Positions 1 through 11,989 of a stretch of 64,000 nt of DNA are shown piece after piece; the stretch's first letter is position 1, and every line of letters starts with the position of its first letter. The notes beneath the pieces were generated by a model, which had not been told where the DNA came from, made no database searches, and saw only the letters and a program-made list of their open reading frames with translations. A program made the translations under genes and the position numbers. Source of the stretch: Sipunculus nudus (taxonomy: Eukaryota; Annelida; Sipuncula; Golfingiida; Sipunculidae); contig CM049309.1 in NCBI GenBank assembly GCA_026874595.1, forward strand, positions 6,470,576-6,534,575, read 5' to 3'.

Positions 1-893
1 TTACCGTTGAAATGATATCTGCTGAATTCCAAAACTATATTCTAACACTATAAAGCAAAACAAAACTGTCCCTTCCATAGGCTTGGGAATTGGTGGGGGG
101 GGGGGGGGGGGTTGCAAGTGGGCGGTCTCCCACCCCAACATAAAAGTTAAGGGGTAATATTGCATTTAAACAACTATGACCTAATTATCTTCAGGTTTTA
201 TGATTGTAAGTACCCCCAAGAATAATTAAACATTTGATACAAAACCTCAAGTATCTTGATAATGAATGCATGGATTGCCCCAAATATTGCCTTGAATATT
301 GACCATATGGTTTGTAATATTAGTTTTAAATTTGAATTATATATGGCCCATCTCTAAAACTATATTGATTTTTGGGTCATGAGGTCAAAGGTCAAGATCT
401 CAGGACCCATTTATTTAGAAAGATTGTGGATGCATTTTTAGCCGAACTTTTCATCCAAACCTTCAATCTAGTAAATATAGGTAACCTGCAAATAGAAAAT
501 CAACCTGATTGATTTTGGGGTCATTAGGTCACAGAGGTTATCTGTCCAAATATTTGTTCAAGATGATAAATCCAGGTTGGATTGAAATATTGGTCCCAAA
601 ATTGACTAATATATGGCACATCAATTTAGTAAGAACCCTTTTGATTTTGGGGTCATGAGTTCAATGGTCAAGGTCACAGGATCCAATTCTTTTAAAATAT
701 TGTGGATGCATTTTTAGCCAAACTTTAAGCTAGGAATAGTCTGCCTTAAAGTGAGGTCAGGCGAGGCCAAAAATTTACCGGACCCCAAAGGCTTTTCCGG
801 ACCCCACATTTTGTATTGAATAAAAACCTGTGTTCTGTAATATGTCTGAAAAGAGTAATGTTTTGAACGTCTTTGAACAGTTTATACTGTTAT
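1..893. repeat. Degenerate interspersed repeat with AGGTCA-type motifs, plus a poly-G tract
   Basis: No gene is seen. A 17-base G run lies at about 95-111. From about 240 to 735 the sequence is a diverged copy of a tandemly organised repeat seen again at 43860-44500. Both carry the phrases 'ggtcaaaggtcaag', 'gtggatgcattttta' and 'tcatccaaacctt' at a spacing of roughly 150-250 bases. The short phrase 'ccggacccca' occurs twice near 777-805. Confidence 0.55.
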
Positions 894-1565
894 TTTAGCT
901 CAACTGATCATTTGAGCTATAGGAATGGCGCTTTGTTAGTCGCCCTACCGTCCGTCCTGGCGGCCGTCCATTCGTTAGCAGGGCACACATCGTAATCGCT
1001 GATCTCGTGTACGCGATAATTTTTTATTTTGGTCAAAAATTCTAAACACTCATTGTTCCTACCAAAATCTCGGAAGAGTAAGAAACCCGGTGACCTAGCC
1101 CTTCAACTTCAAGGACAAATCTGCTGAAATGTGCAATTTTTTTCAGCCTCAAAACTTATCATTTTGTCCTCAAGTTTGGTACATCAAATGTTCCTACCAA
1201 GGTCTCGGACAAGTTCGAAACCCGGTGACCTTGTCTAGGAGGCACTTTTTACTTATTGTCTTGTAAATGAGATAACGTTGAAGGGCTGCATATTTTTCTC
1301 CAAATTCATAAACACTAATTGTCTCAACTAAAATCTGTGAGGAATTCATAATCCAGTGACCTTGACCTTCATCTTCAAGGTCAAATTTATGCAATTCTAG
1401 GATTATTGTGACCCCCATAGCTGTGGAAGTACTGAAGATTTTTTTCTTCAAATTTGACACATCAGTTCTTTCTGTCAGAACCACACCGGAGTTTGAAAAG
1501 TGTTGATCTTGACCTTGACCTTTAAGATCAATCTGCTGAAATCTAGAATCATTGTTTTGTGACAT
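894..1565 (+). mobile_element. AGCTCA-type non-autonomous repeat element, copy 1
   Basis: The left end, 'ttttagctcaactgatc', is followed by a CGTCCGTCC-rich stretch and 'gttagcagggcacac'. The same left end and internal phrase occur at 43621 and 45466, so this is a dispersed family. Downstream are about four degenerate units near 1050, 1190, 1318 and 1468, with a period close to 140. Each carries variants of 'cctaccaaaatctcgg' and 'cccggtgacct'. No transposase is encoded, and the open frames here are incidental. Superfamily not assigned. Confidence 0.6.
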
Positions 1566-1974
1566 GTTTTATCCCGAATGTTTTGGGATGGCCCATGTGG
1601 AAGACATAAATTTTTTTTTGGCGCTGCAAAAACAAAGCCATTCTATTTTTTTTCTGTTTTTGAGACCGTCAAATGACAGCAATTGTGGCAGTTCCTCATC
1701 TGTGCTTTTATCAAGTGTTCCGAAACTAGATTATGAGTGGTTTCTTCGTTCCAAGAGACTCGTGCCACCGTATGTTTTATACTTTATATGCATTTTTTCC
1801 TTTACTTTGAGACTGCTTAATTATATTGATACTATCAGTTTCGCAACTTTTTCATCTGTGTCATGAAACCTTATGTGTTTATAAGAGCCCTGCTTGAATA
1901 AGCTGAATAAGCAGATGCACTATTCTTATCATCCTGGACCTCATCCATAAATTGTTTACACAAGTTTTACATAG

Positions 1975-2027
1975 TTGAGTTACCCGCCAATACAAACCAC
2001 TACTTGCAGTTTGCTGTGGCTCGGCAG
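1975..2027 (+). CDS. Possible upstream exon of the unidentified 5295-11644 gene
   Basis: This 53-base stretch is preceded by an acceptor (acatag) and followed by a strong donor (CAG|GTAAGA). Read from its third base it is open and encodes 17 residues ending LQFAVARQ in phase 0. That is exactly the phase needed to join the next exon at 5295 (RLYEQMRS), giving a continuous charged helical sequence. Its incoming phase (1) matches three of the four other introns of that gene. No homology is recognised and the exon is short, so the call rests only on splice signals and phase. Confidence 0.35.
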
Positions 2028-2049
2028 GTAAGAAATATATAATCTGAAA

Positions 2050-2050
2050 C

Positions 2051-2104
<54 letters not shown>
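2050..2104. repeat. (TA)n microsatellite
   Basis: Nearly pure alternating AT lies directly after the possible exon donor at 2028. Confidence 0.95.
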
Positions 2105-5100
2105 TAAAACAATGTGATATTTCAATATTATTTCATAAGAAAAAAAAACCTTCGCCTAAGAGTCATCCCCCACTGTTGCACATAAAGTGACGCCACTGTG
2201 GATAATCAGACATTGGTCAAAAATAATTTCATGCTTTCAGACATCTGAGTGGGGGTATATAACGGTCGAGAGCACCAGATAATTACCTTTTAAAAGCACT
2301 ACAATGAAATCAAATTAAGTTACAAAACATACAAAGCAAAGCCTTGACAGAACGAATTAATCTGGAATATTAGTAAATGTGGCCCAACAGATGTACCCAT
2401 ATAAATAGCTTGGCTGTGTCTTGCTGCCCGCGGGGAAAGCTGATTGACCATACAGACTCAAATATCTTTCACATATAATAGAGGTTATACCCTTGCTGTC
2501 TGACATAGTTATGTCCTGTTATTAGGCTTTAAGATGAGGTTCACATCCCCTTCATTAAAGGCGGATCGAATTCCTGCTCTGTGACCACAGCGCAATTAAG
2601 GCTTCTACTTGTCATAATGGGCGCCCCAACCATCATTCCAGAGGTCTGAGGTGGATGCATACAAACAGCGTTCCCTGAGGTATCGCAGGGATTCACTGAA
2701 TAAGGAGGCCGGGGGGGGGGGGGGGGGGGTATGATCACCTTAAACAAAACGACTACATTTTCACTCTCAAAAGTCTGTTTTTCGCTTTATATCAGACCTC
2801 CCTCAGACTACCACTTCGAAAATGAGACCAGATTTTCCATGTCCCGAATGTGGTCGATATTTCAAGGTTTTTTTCTCTCTATCTCTCTTAATATATATAC
2901 ATATGTAAATATATTTGTGTGCGTGCGTGTGTACGGATGTGTGTTAACAAATATGAAAAAACAGTGATTGAAATCAAATAAATTTTTATAAAAATTCTTG
3001 TAATATTTATGTTACAGAGAAACAGATGAAACAACATAGATGAAAATTAGAAATGGGTGAAATAGGCTGTAATTTCGGATGGCATGTGTTTGAAAATGCT
3101 GATAAATAGAACTTTTACCCGGTTCAAGCTACGCGTAGTCCTGAATATACAAAAAGAATATGGGCATTTATATATTTGACTGGTATAGGCCTATTTGAAA
3201 GGTCGATAGACCCTCCTATGTCAGAGGGACAAAATGTCTTTATACCGCGTGACGTCGATCGGCTAGTCCGGAACTGGTTTTTGATGGGCCGAGTTCCCCT
3301 GCTTGATACGCTGGTATGGTTTATGAAAGATGGCATTGTGCAAGACTCTTCGCGAAATGTTCAAAATAATGTCAAATCCCTCAGGATGTATGGAAAAATA
3401 TGTAAAATGACCCCCCTTAGGACACACTGAGAATATATACCCGACACTTTAATACCCCAAAACAGGAATTTTAGAGGCAGGGCGGCGGAGGAGTTGCGTG
3501 ACAACGCGGTATTGCCACCTACGTCATTTATGAACAGCCTGCGATCAGATTCCCCTGTGTCTTATTTTGCTTATATTTTTATGCATTAACACATGTAAAG
3601 AGAGGATATGTTCTTCCACATGACCGTGCTATGTACCATCAAATCTCAGATTTAAAGTATGTTCGAACACAGATGTATACCATATAGATATTTTAAAATT
3701 CATTTACGGATATGCAGGATGACAGTCATTACATAAGGTATTTTTTTTCCGAAGCAACAGGGTGAGGAAAAATTTTAAATACATGATGTATAATTAATGA
3801 AAATAATAAAAATCAAAGAATTTTTTTAATAAATTGACATTGCAAAGACATCTCTTATATGTAAAGATATATGGTTTAATATTATACTAGATGGAATATA
3901 TCTTTTTATCTCTTTAAATCGTCTGTAATCTAGTTTGTAAAAATAATCAAAAGAGAAAAAGATACATTCCAGAACACAGTTCGAAAGAACAGTTAATTCT
4001 GTAAAATGTCCCCGGAGATTTTATTCATAATAGAGCTCTTTGTATTGATTTCGAAATGATGAACAAAAGTGAATGATGTACTTATACGATGACCAACGGC
4101 CGTTCGTTCACAAGCTATCACCAAGGACCTGAAAATCAAATCGCCTACAAATACGCAATTTTGCAGCCGTATTAATTTCGTGATAACCATGCAAACTAAG
4201 TTTTTGGGCCCTCTCTGCGGCCCCGGAATATCAGTAATAATTACACGTTGCTTTTATAAGGCAAACAATGCTCTTCTTTCAATTATAAACTTCACTGGTG
4301 ACAAGAGTTGACGATTCCAAATGTTTGCATCCGAAAAAAAGTAATGTATTTAACCAATATCCCGGGAAATATTTGACATCTCCCACAACAAAAACAAATA
4401 GAAAGTGATTATGCAACGAGAATTAAATTATTATTAATTGAGTAGAATTATTTTCAAAATCTCTCATTCAAATAATTTTAAATTTTGTTGTTTATTTTCT
4501 TATAATAGAGAATATCTGTTATCAAATATCTTAGGAATGACTGCAACTAACAGCTCCAAATTTTAAAGACACATTACCACGTGACAGGCAGGTAAAATGT
4601 AAGCTAAACGTGGCGCCACCTGTGCTCCAATCAATGTTACCCGTTTTACCATGCAAGTAAGATAAGTGTGTAACATTTAGTTTCACATCATGTTTAAAGC
4701 TCATTAGAGAAAAAAGGTCAAATGAGACAATATGAAAAAAAACAGGGAGTGATTTGTATGCGTGGCAGCCCAAGAGCATTCTTCCGGCAATAGCTTCTTA
4801 ATTTATCTACAGTTACCACCAAGTCGGCAGATAGAGTAATGCCTTGGAAATACCCTCGCATCACTCTTGTGTCGCACCCCGTGTTTTTATTTAACATTGA
4901 TTTTTTTCTCCCCATCATATTCAAGACCTGTCTCTTTCCAATCAACCCAGATCAGTAAACAAGTGCCCGTTGGGTTTTTGAGAGGCGGGTGCTTGAAAGT
5001 GGAGGAACTGAAAGGGATACAGGGTGTCAGCACGTGAAAGTCTCCCTATAATATACAAAAACACGCTGACTGATTTGACAGCACACTGTTAAACTCGTTC

Positions 5101-5165
5101 GGCACGCTGGCAACCTGTCAAAAGGCACTTTGCGTGTTGCAGCACGGGATTAACGTCACACATAA
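2105..5165. other. Intergenic or intronic stretch without a recognised gene
   Basis: The sequence is AT-rich with a long G run at about 2710-2729. The interval 3176-3430 has overlapping open frames on both strands and a more balanced base composition, but no splice signals or family resemblance that I can support. A GTGGCGCCAC palindrome at about 4610-4619 resembles the core motif of the Helitron family described below, but without that element's ends. Confidence 0.4.
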
Positions 5166-5168
5166 TAT

Positions 5169-5216
<48 letters not shown>
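5166..5216. repeat. (TA)n microsatellite
   Basis: An alternating AT tract sits about 80 bases upstream of the exon at 5295, so it is probably intronic. Confidence 0.9.
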
Positions 5217-5218
<2 letters not shown>

Positions 5219-5294
5219 GTTTATATATAATTGTACATGTATATGCAGCACGTCTAAGGTCAGCTCGTATATATATATTATTTACTTTTTCCAG

Positions 5295-7738
5295 AGACTG
5301 TACGAACAGATGAGATCCTTACAGAAGGCCATCGACAAAGAGGAAGCGAAAATACCCAGCAAACAATGTAAGATTTTGCTCTATATGAATACATACATCT
5401 ACATAATCATAACTCACACTCTTTATTTTAAGGAAGCGTAAATATTACTTTACAACGGTACAAAAGGCCTATAAAGTCCCGATTCTCAGGTGTCATTTTA
5501 ACCAGTGCCTTAATAAATATTTTGGCATATGAACTTTATTACGTAATCATAAAATTCAGGAAATGTGACCTGTGGCCACGCTCCTTAGTTACATTAGCTA
5601 GGAAACGTATAGCTACCAACAGGCTTTGCAGACATTTGCTGTATCCCTCACCCATGTTTCATTCGTAAACGCATGGTGATAATTACGCTCCCCACGCAGT
5701 GGTTATTCACTGCATTCGTCCTAGATCTCCTTTTTGTTTTGACCGCTTCTTTGTTTACCAAGGTTCCCACACCGGTTACACCGGTTCTGACAAAGGGCAA
5801 AGAATCAGACCAATGACAGCGGGTTTCGCCTCTTTAAAATTTGAAGCTGGATGCACAATGCAATACCCCACTCTCATTGGTCTGAAAAGAATTCTTTGCT
5901 TTGTGCGAGCCCTGGCGTTCTGACCCAGAGAATCTTGCTATAATACAAGCAGCGGTTAAAACCGGGACGACGACATTGTATATATCCGCTGCATAAGAAC
6001 CATACATGATAATTACAAATTTCTGTTGATGTGTATCGACTAGTATTTCCATGTATACTTTGGATATAGATAAGACTGTGGAAGGCGGGACATTTGGTCA
6101 GTTTAAGGGATCCGTCGACAAAAGAGGGCAGGCCTCCCCCTGGGACCAGAGTCCTGTCCCCGGGGACTCCCTGGGTGCGGTCACAGGTTCGTATTGTAAA
6201 AAAAACTCGGATATTCACTGCGCATGCGTTAAGGCTGTCAAGATTAGGTTAACAGACCTAAACATTTTTATTATAATTTATATTGGAAAATAAAAAGTAA
6301 AATCTTTATTATTAAATTAAAGAATGGTGTTAATTTTTCTTCACTATAGAAGATAAATATTTTTCAAAAAGAGTTTTCGTAAATCAGACGTCATTAACTT
6401 AATCTTTAAAAAATTAAATTGTTAAATTACCGAAAAGCAAATGCCATATATTGTTTTAAATTATGCATATGTATTACAGTATGAATTTGAAAATTTTCCT
6501 TTAGATATTTTTTAGATGAGTTTAACAGATTTAAAAGTGATATCATTTGGCTAAGGACTTTTTTAAATAAAAACTTAACGTTTTATTTCGATGGACTTTA
6601 TTATATTCGTGTTTTAAAAAACATAAAAACATTATTTAAACTAGAATACGGGTAGTCGACAAGCGACTACGTGTATCAGCCGAAACCAGAGTGGGACGGG
6701 TGAAGTGAGGCATGGAAATAGAGGATGCGTGTTGCATATAAGCATGGATGTCTGCTGCTGAAACGTGTATGTAGGTGGCGCCACCTGCCACAAAATCCGG
6801 AAAGTTATCCAAGTTGTATACAATTGCAAGATTTTAGTAGATAAGTCAAACCACTGCCGAGATATGAGTGATTTTATCCAACGGCAGACAAACAGACGCT
6901 GTGCAAAAATGGTTGCAGGGGGCGCAACCAGTTTTACGTTTGTTAAAGAGCTATGTGAGATCTATACACTTGCAAAATTTCAGGAGGATATGTCAAACCA
7001 GTCCTGAGATATAAGCTTGGATGTCTGCAGCCTAAACGGGATAGTAGGTGGCGCCACCTGCCACAAAATCGAGAAAGCTATCCAGGATGAATACACATGC
7101 AAAATTTCAGATGGATAAGTCCATTCACTTCAGAAATATGAGTGATTTTATCCCAAGGCAGATGAACAGATGGACATTGTGCAAAAAATGGTTGTAGGTG
7201 ATTGGTCAAACGAGTCCGAAGATATGTGGGTTAATATGTTAAGACAGACGAACAGATGGCCGCAATCGAGAGAGGAAAGGTCAGAGGTTAACGCAAAATA
7301 TTTTGGCACCAGTTCACATGTGACCTGATAATCGTTTAAAGTTTAGAAAAAAATCTGTCCAGTGGTCTCAGAGTTATATTCCGGAAACAAACGCGGCGGC
7401 GGCGGCGGCGGAACCCGGTTAAAACATTTTACATTACAATCCTCTTTTTTAGAATTATTACTTCTTTTGTGGTTAAGGAAAACTAACACCAGACTTCAAT
7501 CTTTAATAAAGGTTTTTACTTTCTAATGTTCATTGTAAATTATAATACAAAACTCGTTTAAGTTTATTATATTATTATATACTCCCTTCATTGTCTTTAT
7601 CCTTATTTGTCTGCTATTATGTTAATTTGAAAGAACTGTGTTGTGTTTGTGTTGTATTTGTGATTTTTATTTTCTTTGGCAGTGGGCACATCTTTTTATG
7701 ACCCAGACGGCTCGATCAGGAGGAAATGTGAGTCTTGA

Positions 7739-7776
<38 letters not shown>

Positions 7777-10700
7777 TAATAATAAAAATAATAATAATTA
7801 TAATAATAACATGTCATATAGAGAGGTTATCACAGACCTTAATTTGTACTCGCGAAATGAAAGATTTTATTTAAGTATTACCAGTGGCGTCAATGTATCT
7901 TCAAGAGTGTGACGCATTTCAAATATATTACCATTAAGTAGAAGGGTTTTTAAAAAATAAGGTATTCTGTTTCAAGTATAGCTTAATGTTAAACCAGGTT
8001 TAGATATATACTATTTAATATTAAACTAAGAAATGGAACAAGTCTATAATTTTCATAATTCATATATATTTCATTTACAATATATAAATATTATTCTCTT
8101 AAATACGGGAGATGATTACAGGGACCATCTCCCCTTGCTATCAAGTGTGCGAGACCTGTATAAACGCCCCTATATGAGCATTACGTAATATACTGCGCTC
8201 GATTATCCGAAGGATCAAATTTTACACGAATACAAAGAATATTATCTGACATTAGACGTGTAGGGACAATTAAGGGTCCACTGTTATACCATATTATGGC
8301 ACAGGTTAGAGTAATCAACAACGGATGCAATGGATTCCTTCCCTACGAATTGTGTGATTAAAACAGTTTCTTTTGAAAATGATAAATTGACATCCTTGAA
8401 AAAAAAATCCTTTCAACGTGGACTACATTTGGATGAGCCTTGCATGGCTGCCATGTAACTGTGTAAAACATTTATCGCCTCTGGGGCATTACCTGAAAAT
8501 GTGTGGAATTGCCTAGAACATTCTTGTTACGTCATCCTAAGGCATAAATATGTTACATTTGGGAAACTCCGTTCTGTTTCCCCACTTAGGTTAAAGGAGC
8601 TTTACACAGAGTGGCGACCTTAGTACCTCCCGTGTGCGACCACAAAATTTACCAGGTCGTCGTTTGAGGTTCAAAGAAGGCAGAATGGTTGCCTAGGTCT
8701 TTCAAAGGTGGTACACAGGAGTTTAAGACTTCGTCATGGACGCCATGGTCGCCGTGATTTTTTAACATTTTCAAAACAGTCGCACAAAGGTCGCCGAAGG
8801 GGTGGCTCAAAGGAAGCAAAAGGGAGCGCAAGCATTGCCGTGGTTGCAGAATGGAAGCACTGTTGGTTGCACAGGGGACCAGAGGGGAGGCAGGCATGAA
8901 AATTTCCCTAATTTGCATTTTGGGAGCTTCAAGGGAGGCACGAGTATCACTGAATCAGTTACACAGAAACAGGATTTTCTGGGTTTAGGCGACCATTGAA
9001 CGTCCTGGTCCTTTTTTTGGGTCCTCAAAAGTGCCAATGCCATAAAGGTAGTAGCCCTGTGTAAAATGCTATACAGCATTTCATAGCGTTCATGCACTCT
9101 CGCCTACAGACATGGGCCCAGCGGAAATCACCAGGAATTAGGCTCTGTTACTCTCATCATTCAGATCCTTGTGCTGGGAGAATGCTATGGTCCGCTCCAG
9201 GGCCCTTGTCCGCATATCATTGTTTTAATAATATTATTTAAAAATAATTATCGGCCCAAAATATATATATGCTGACGTTCGGCTGATTTTGTGTACAATA
9301 ATGATATATCAAGTTAAACAACCAGCTTATGTGGCTCAGTGAAAGAGCACGGGACTTAAAGCCGGGATCTCGAGATTGTGAGTTCGAATCTCAGCCGTGG
9401 TGGTGAGATTTTTCACGGTCGGTCCCCTCCCAGGGGGAGCGCGCTGCAGACTTAATGGGAAGGCCGTGCACAATAGGGTTTCCTCGGTGCTATGACTAAA
9501 TGGGGTCGATTACACACGCAGAATCCGCAGATGCAGTAGTCACCGGACCGGGATAACACGAGGATAAACGATGAGAGGAAGTTAGTGTCACTGCCCTGTC
9601 ACATGATCCGAAACCTGAATGGAATTCCGTAGATAAACATATACTCAGTATTAAAAAAAATGGAAGCGGTAAAAAATAAATAAAAAAATAAAGTAATAAA
9701 GTTAAAATATTTCAAATTAAACGTATTTACTTTGCAACTCTCTTGGTGGAATATGCTGATAGGCGAATCTGTAACGAGATTTTAAAATTTATTTTACAAT
9801 TTATTTTTATTAGCTGTTGGATATCCGGTTTTAGCTGACATGTGTTAAGTTACTTCAAATGATAAATCTCATCTGGCCTCATTGTAGCACTGAATGAAAT
9901 TGAAAAACGTTTCATGGACGATTTGCGCTTTGCGAAATCCAGAGGCGTTAACATGAAAGATATTATCGATGACATGCAACATAAGAAGGGTAAGTAACAA
10001 TACCAAAGTAATAGGAAATAACGAATAATAATAAACTGCTAGTATTACCCTCACGTAAGAACTATGCAGGTTAAATATTACAAATTATTACAAACCTCTT
10101 CCAGTTAGGAATTGTTGGACGGCCGGGACTTCTCCTTTCAACTCCCAGACTCCAAAAATTAAAATATATCTCAGTTCGAGTGTTTACGTTTCACATGCTT
10201 ACAAAATATTACTAATCCTGTAAAGTCCTTACCACAAAAACAACCATGCTTATGTAATTTGAATTGAAACAATCCAACATATTTAACGGAATACATTACC
10301 CTCTTCACTCCGTTTATATCTACCCCGCTACTGTATTAAACAGCGCTTGAGAATTCTACCCGCTTGTGTTCACGGCGGAAGTGTCAGTAGTCTGGTACTC
10401 TGCACTATTTTTGCCCCGCTAGCCATGATTAATTGGTTGAGTGTATCGGGGCAATACTGGGGTAGGCTTCATCTACGCGGTGTTTCGCCATTTTGAAAAC
10501 CTACAGAAGGCAAGCCACTATTATTTTATCTCAATTATATCAAATTATATGTAAGCAAAATCTTAATATTTTGACGGGGACTTAAAGCAAGATCGAAATT
10601 ATATTTAATTAACAGCAAATAATTTGGAAGATCTGAATCATTTACTATTGCAATGTTTGAATATACAAGACTTTTTTATGTATATTTATTATAAATCTTT

Positions 10701-11644
10701 ACACTTGCTTTCAACGATGGGACCTCACGAAGAATTTATTTTTCGCGAATTCGCTAATTAGATCCCCTCACGAACAAAAGAAAGTTATACCTGTATTTAC
10801 CCCTTTGTATAACCAGAGTTTATCCCTATGTAGTTTCAGTCTCGTGAGTTGGATATTGCACTTATTATACTGAATGACAGATTATATGTATAATTTGGCT
10901 GGGATTTGCTTTTATGTATATTGACCGTGGGATATCAAAACATACCCCCCCCCCTCCTTGACCTTTAGTGTTTAATTGAACCAGAGTATTTAATTTTAGT
11001 TTGGTCCAGCATGATCTGTTGTTATGTGTCATTCCTATAGACCCTCAGTCCACCCGTCCTCTAAACGTTGGTGTCGGCGCGATATCTTTCCAGTACTTTG
11101 AGTATTTTTGAAGAAACTCGTTACACATTAACCAATAATGTATCTCGCCTGGTTTTCATTCTCGTCAAAATCCACTCATAAATAATATCGGTTATTTACT
11201 TACTTAATTTTATTTAATATTAATATCAGGTCAAAGGTCACCAGCCTTGGTGTCATCATGACTACTTATCGGAAATTTAATGGATTTTCATGAAACTAAC
11301 TATGAATATTTGGTAATATATATTGCATATATTTAATGGTTAGAGTTATGGTTACATCATAACAACCGGCGTTTAAAAAGTATTCACATCCTGTACATTA
11401 AAAATATGCCATGTGTCAGGATATTAAATCGTCACTGATGTAATGTTCAAGCAATATATAATAGTGTAAGATGTCTCAAACATATTTCCACAGAATCAAT
11501 GAAAATCTCTCTTCCTTGTTCTTATTTGTGACGTTTAATTTCAAAATGGGAAATCCATCAATAAATAAATTATTTTGTTTTTCTTTTATTCCAGAGGCCA
11601 AGAAAAGCGAAGATGAAAATCAGCTAGAAAAGCTTAGAAACTGA
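5295..11644 (+). CDS. Unidentified spliced gene, last four coding exons (charged, probably coiled-coil C-terminus)
   Basis: The exons read 5295-5367, 7683-7727, 9888-9989 and 11595-11644 (TGA at 11642-11644). Each is bounded by AG and GT: acceptors ccag, ggcag, tgtag and ccag; donors GTAAGA, GTGAGT and GTAAGT. The first exon starts at phase 0 and the three internal introns are all phase 1. The joined frame is open for 89 residues, which is strong evidence for a real gene although the 5' part is missing. The protein begins RLYEQMRSLQKAIDKEEAK, an amphipathic charged helix. It continues with a short FYDPDGSIRRK segment, then a second helix-like stretch (EIEKRFMDDLRFAK, NMKDIIDDM), and ends in a Lys/Glu-rich tail (QLEKLRN). 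An RRKS motif, a possible basophilic kinase site, is created across the second exon junction. I do not recognise the family and see no membrane segment. A possible earlier exon is at 1975-2027. Confidence 0.7.
5690..5965. mobile_element. Foldback MITE relative (family F), decayed
   Basis: The phrases 'gctggatgcac', 'atgcaatacc', 'cattggtctga' and 'attctttgctttgtg' recur in the same order at 50380-50440 and in weaker form at 18255-18310. A part-inverted partner (aaagaatcagaccaatga) lies at about 5800-5819, as in the better-preserved foldback copy at 50069-50556. It lies in an intron of the unidentified gene. Confidence 0.55.
6641..7430 (-). mobile_element. Non-autonomous Helitron-like element, copy A (5' part decayed)
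   Basis: On the - strand the element ends with a hairpin (GTAGTCG...CGACTAC with a short loop), then CCGTATT and the terminal CTAG, with T following. This is the Helitron 3' layout of a hairpin, a short spacer, CTRR and insertion before T. The interior carries the palindrome GGTGGCGCCACC at 6774-6785 and 7047-7058, with degenerate versions between. The phrases 'agatatgagtgatttta' and 'atgtctgcagcc' recur. The distal end is a GCC-repeat stretch at about 7392-7412 that corresponds to the GC-rich zone near the 5' end of copy C. The true 5' TC terminus is not recognisable. Confidence 0.7.
7739..7810. repeat. (AAT)n microsatellite
   Basis: A run of AAT/ATA triplets lies immediately downstream of the 7683-7727 exon donor. 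Confidence 0.9.
8590..9130. other. Unexplained GC-richer block inside an intron
   Basis: The base composition is more balanced than its surroundings, and it gives overlapping open frames on both strands (8649-8918 -, 8708-8999 +, 8807-9097 -). None has splice context or a recognisable family. It contains repeated short phrases such as 'ggtcgcc', 'gcgacca' and 'aaggaagc'. I think it is a decayed mobile element rather than a gene, but I see no clear ends. Confidence 0.3.
9327..9655 (+). mobile_element. tRNA-derived SINE, copy S1
   Basis: The tRNA-like head has an A-box-like TGGCTCAGTG and a B-box GAGTTCGAATCTC, followed by 'ggtgagatttttcac', a body and an A-rich tail. The same head and body occur at 20630 (+), 27335 (-) and 39388 (-), so this is a dispersed SINE family and not a tRNA gene. 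It is the best-preserved head of the four copies. It lies within the intron upstream of exon 9888-9989. Confidence 0.85.
9990..11594 (+). other. Last intron of the unidentified gene
   Basis: The intron runs from the donor GTAAGT at 9990 to the acceptor ccag at 11591-11594. From about 11030 to 11340 it contains a diverged repeat ('caggtcaaaggtcacc', 'atggattttcatgaaac', 'tctcgcctggttttca') related to 16080-16540 and 51330-51600. No other gene is seen in it. Confidence 0.6.
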
Positions 11645-11964
11645 TCACGTGCCTAGGCGATGACGTCACGCCATGTTCCATTCTGTTTCATTTACACGTG
11701 GATCTAGTTAATGCTGTAAATATCGACTATATTTGATATTGCTATGACTGAAAATATTCAGTTTTTGTGCCACCTTCTGGCGAAGAGGATTCCAAAATGA
11801 TCGACATATTATTCATTCCCGAGGCCCCACTTGTGTCGACCTTTATGTCAAGTATATAGTTTGCATCAAGATGGATGCGGGTTGGACGTATACATGATGC
11901 TGCTATAACATTAACCACTCGTCTATAAACATATGCGACTGGTCACTTTTAATTTACTTTTACA

Positions 11965-11970
11965 AATAAA
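11965..11970 (+). terminator. Polyadenylation signal AATAAA
   Basis: A canonical AATAAA lies about 320 bases after the TGA at 11642-11644, giving a plausible short 3' UTR for the unidentified gene. Confidence 0.55.
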
Positions 11971-11989
11971 ACCGTTTCATATAGTATAT

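Noticed and set aside
3124-3430. Overlapping open frames on both strands with balanced composition
   Set aside because: No acceptor/donor pair, no recognisable family and no start context; probably an old repeat.
9329-9410. tRNA gene
   Set aside because: A and B boxes are present, but the cloverleaf 3' half is replaced by a SINE body, and four dispersed copies exist.
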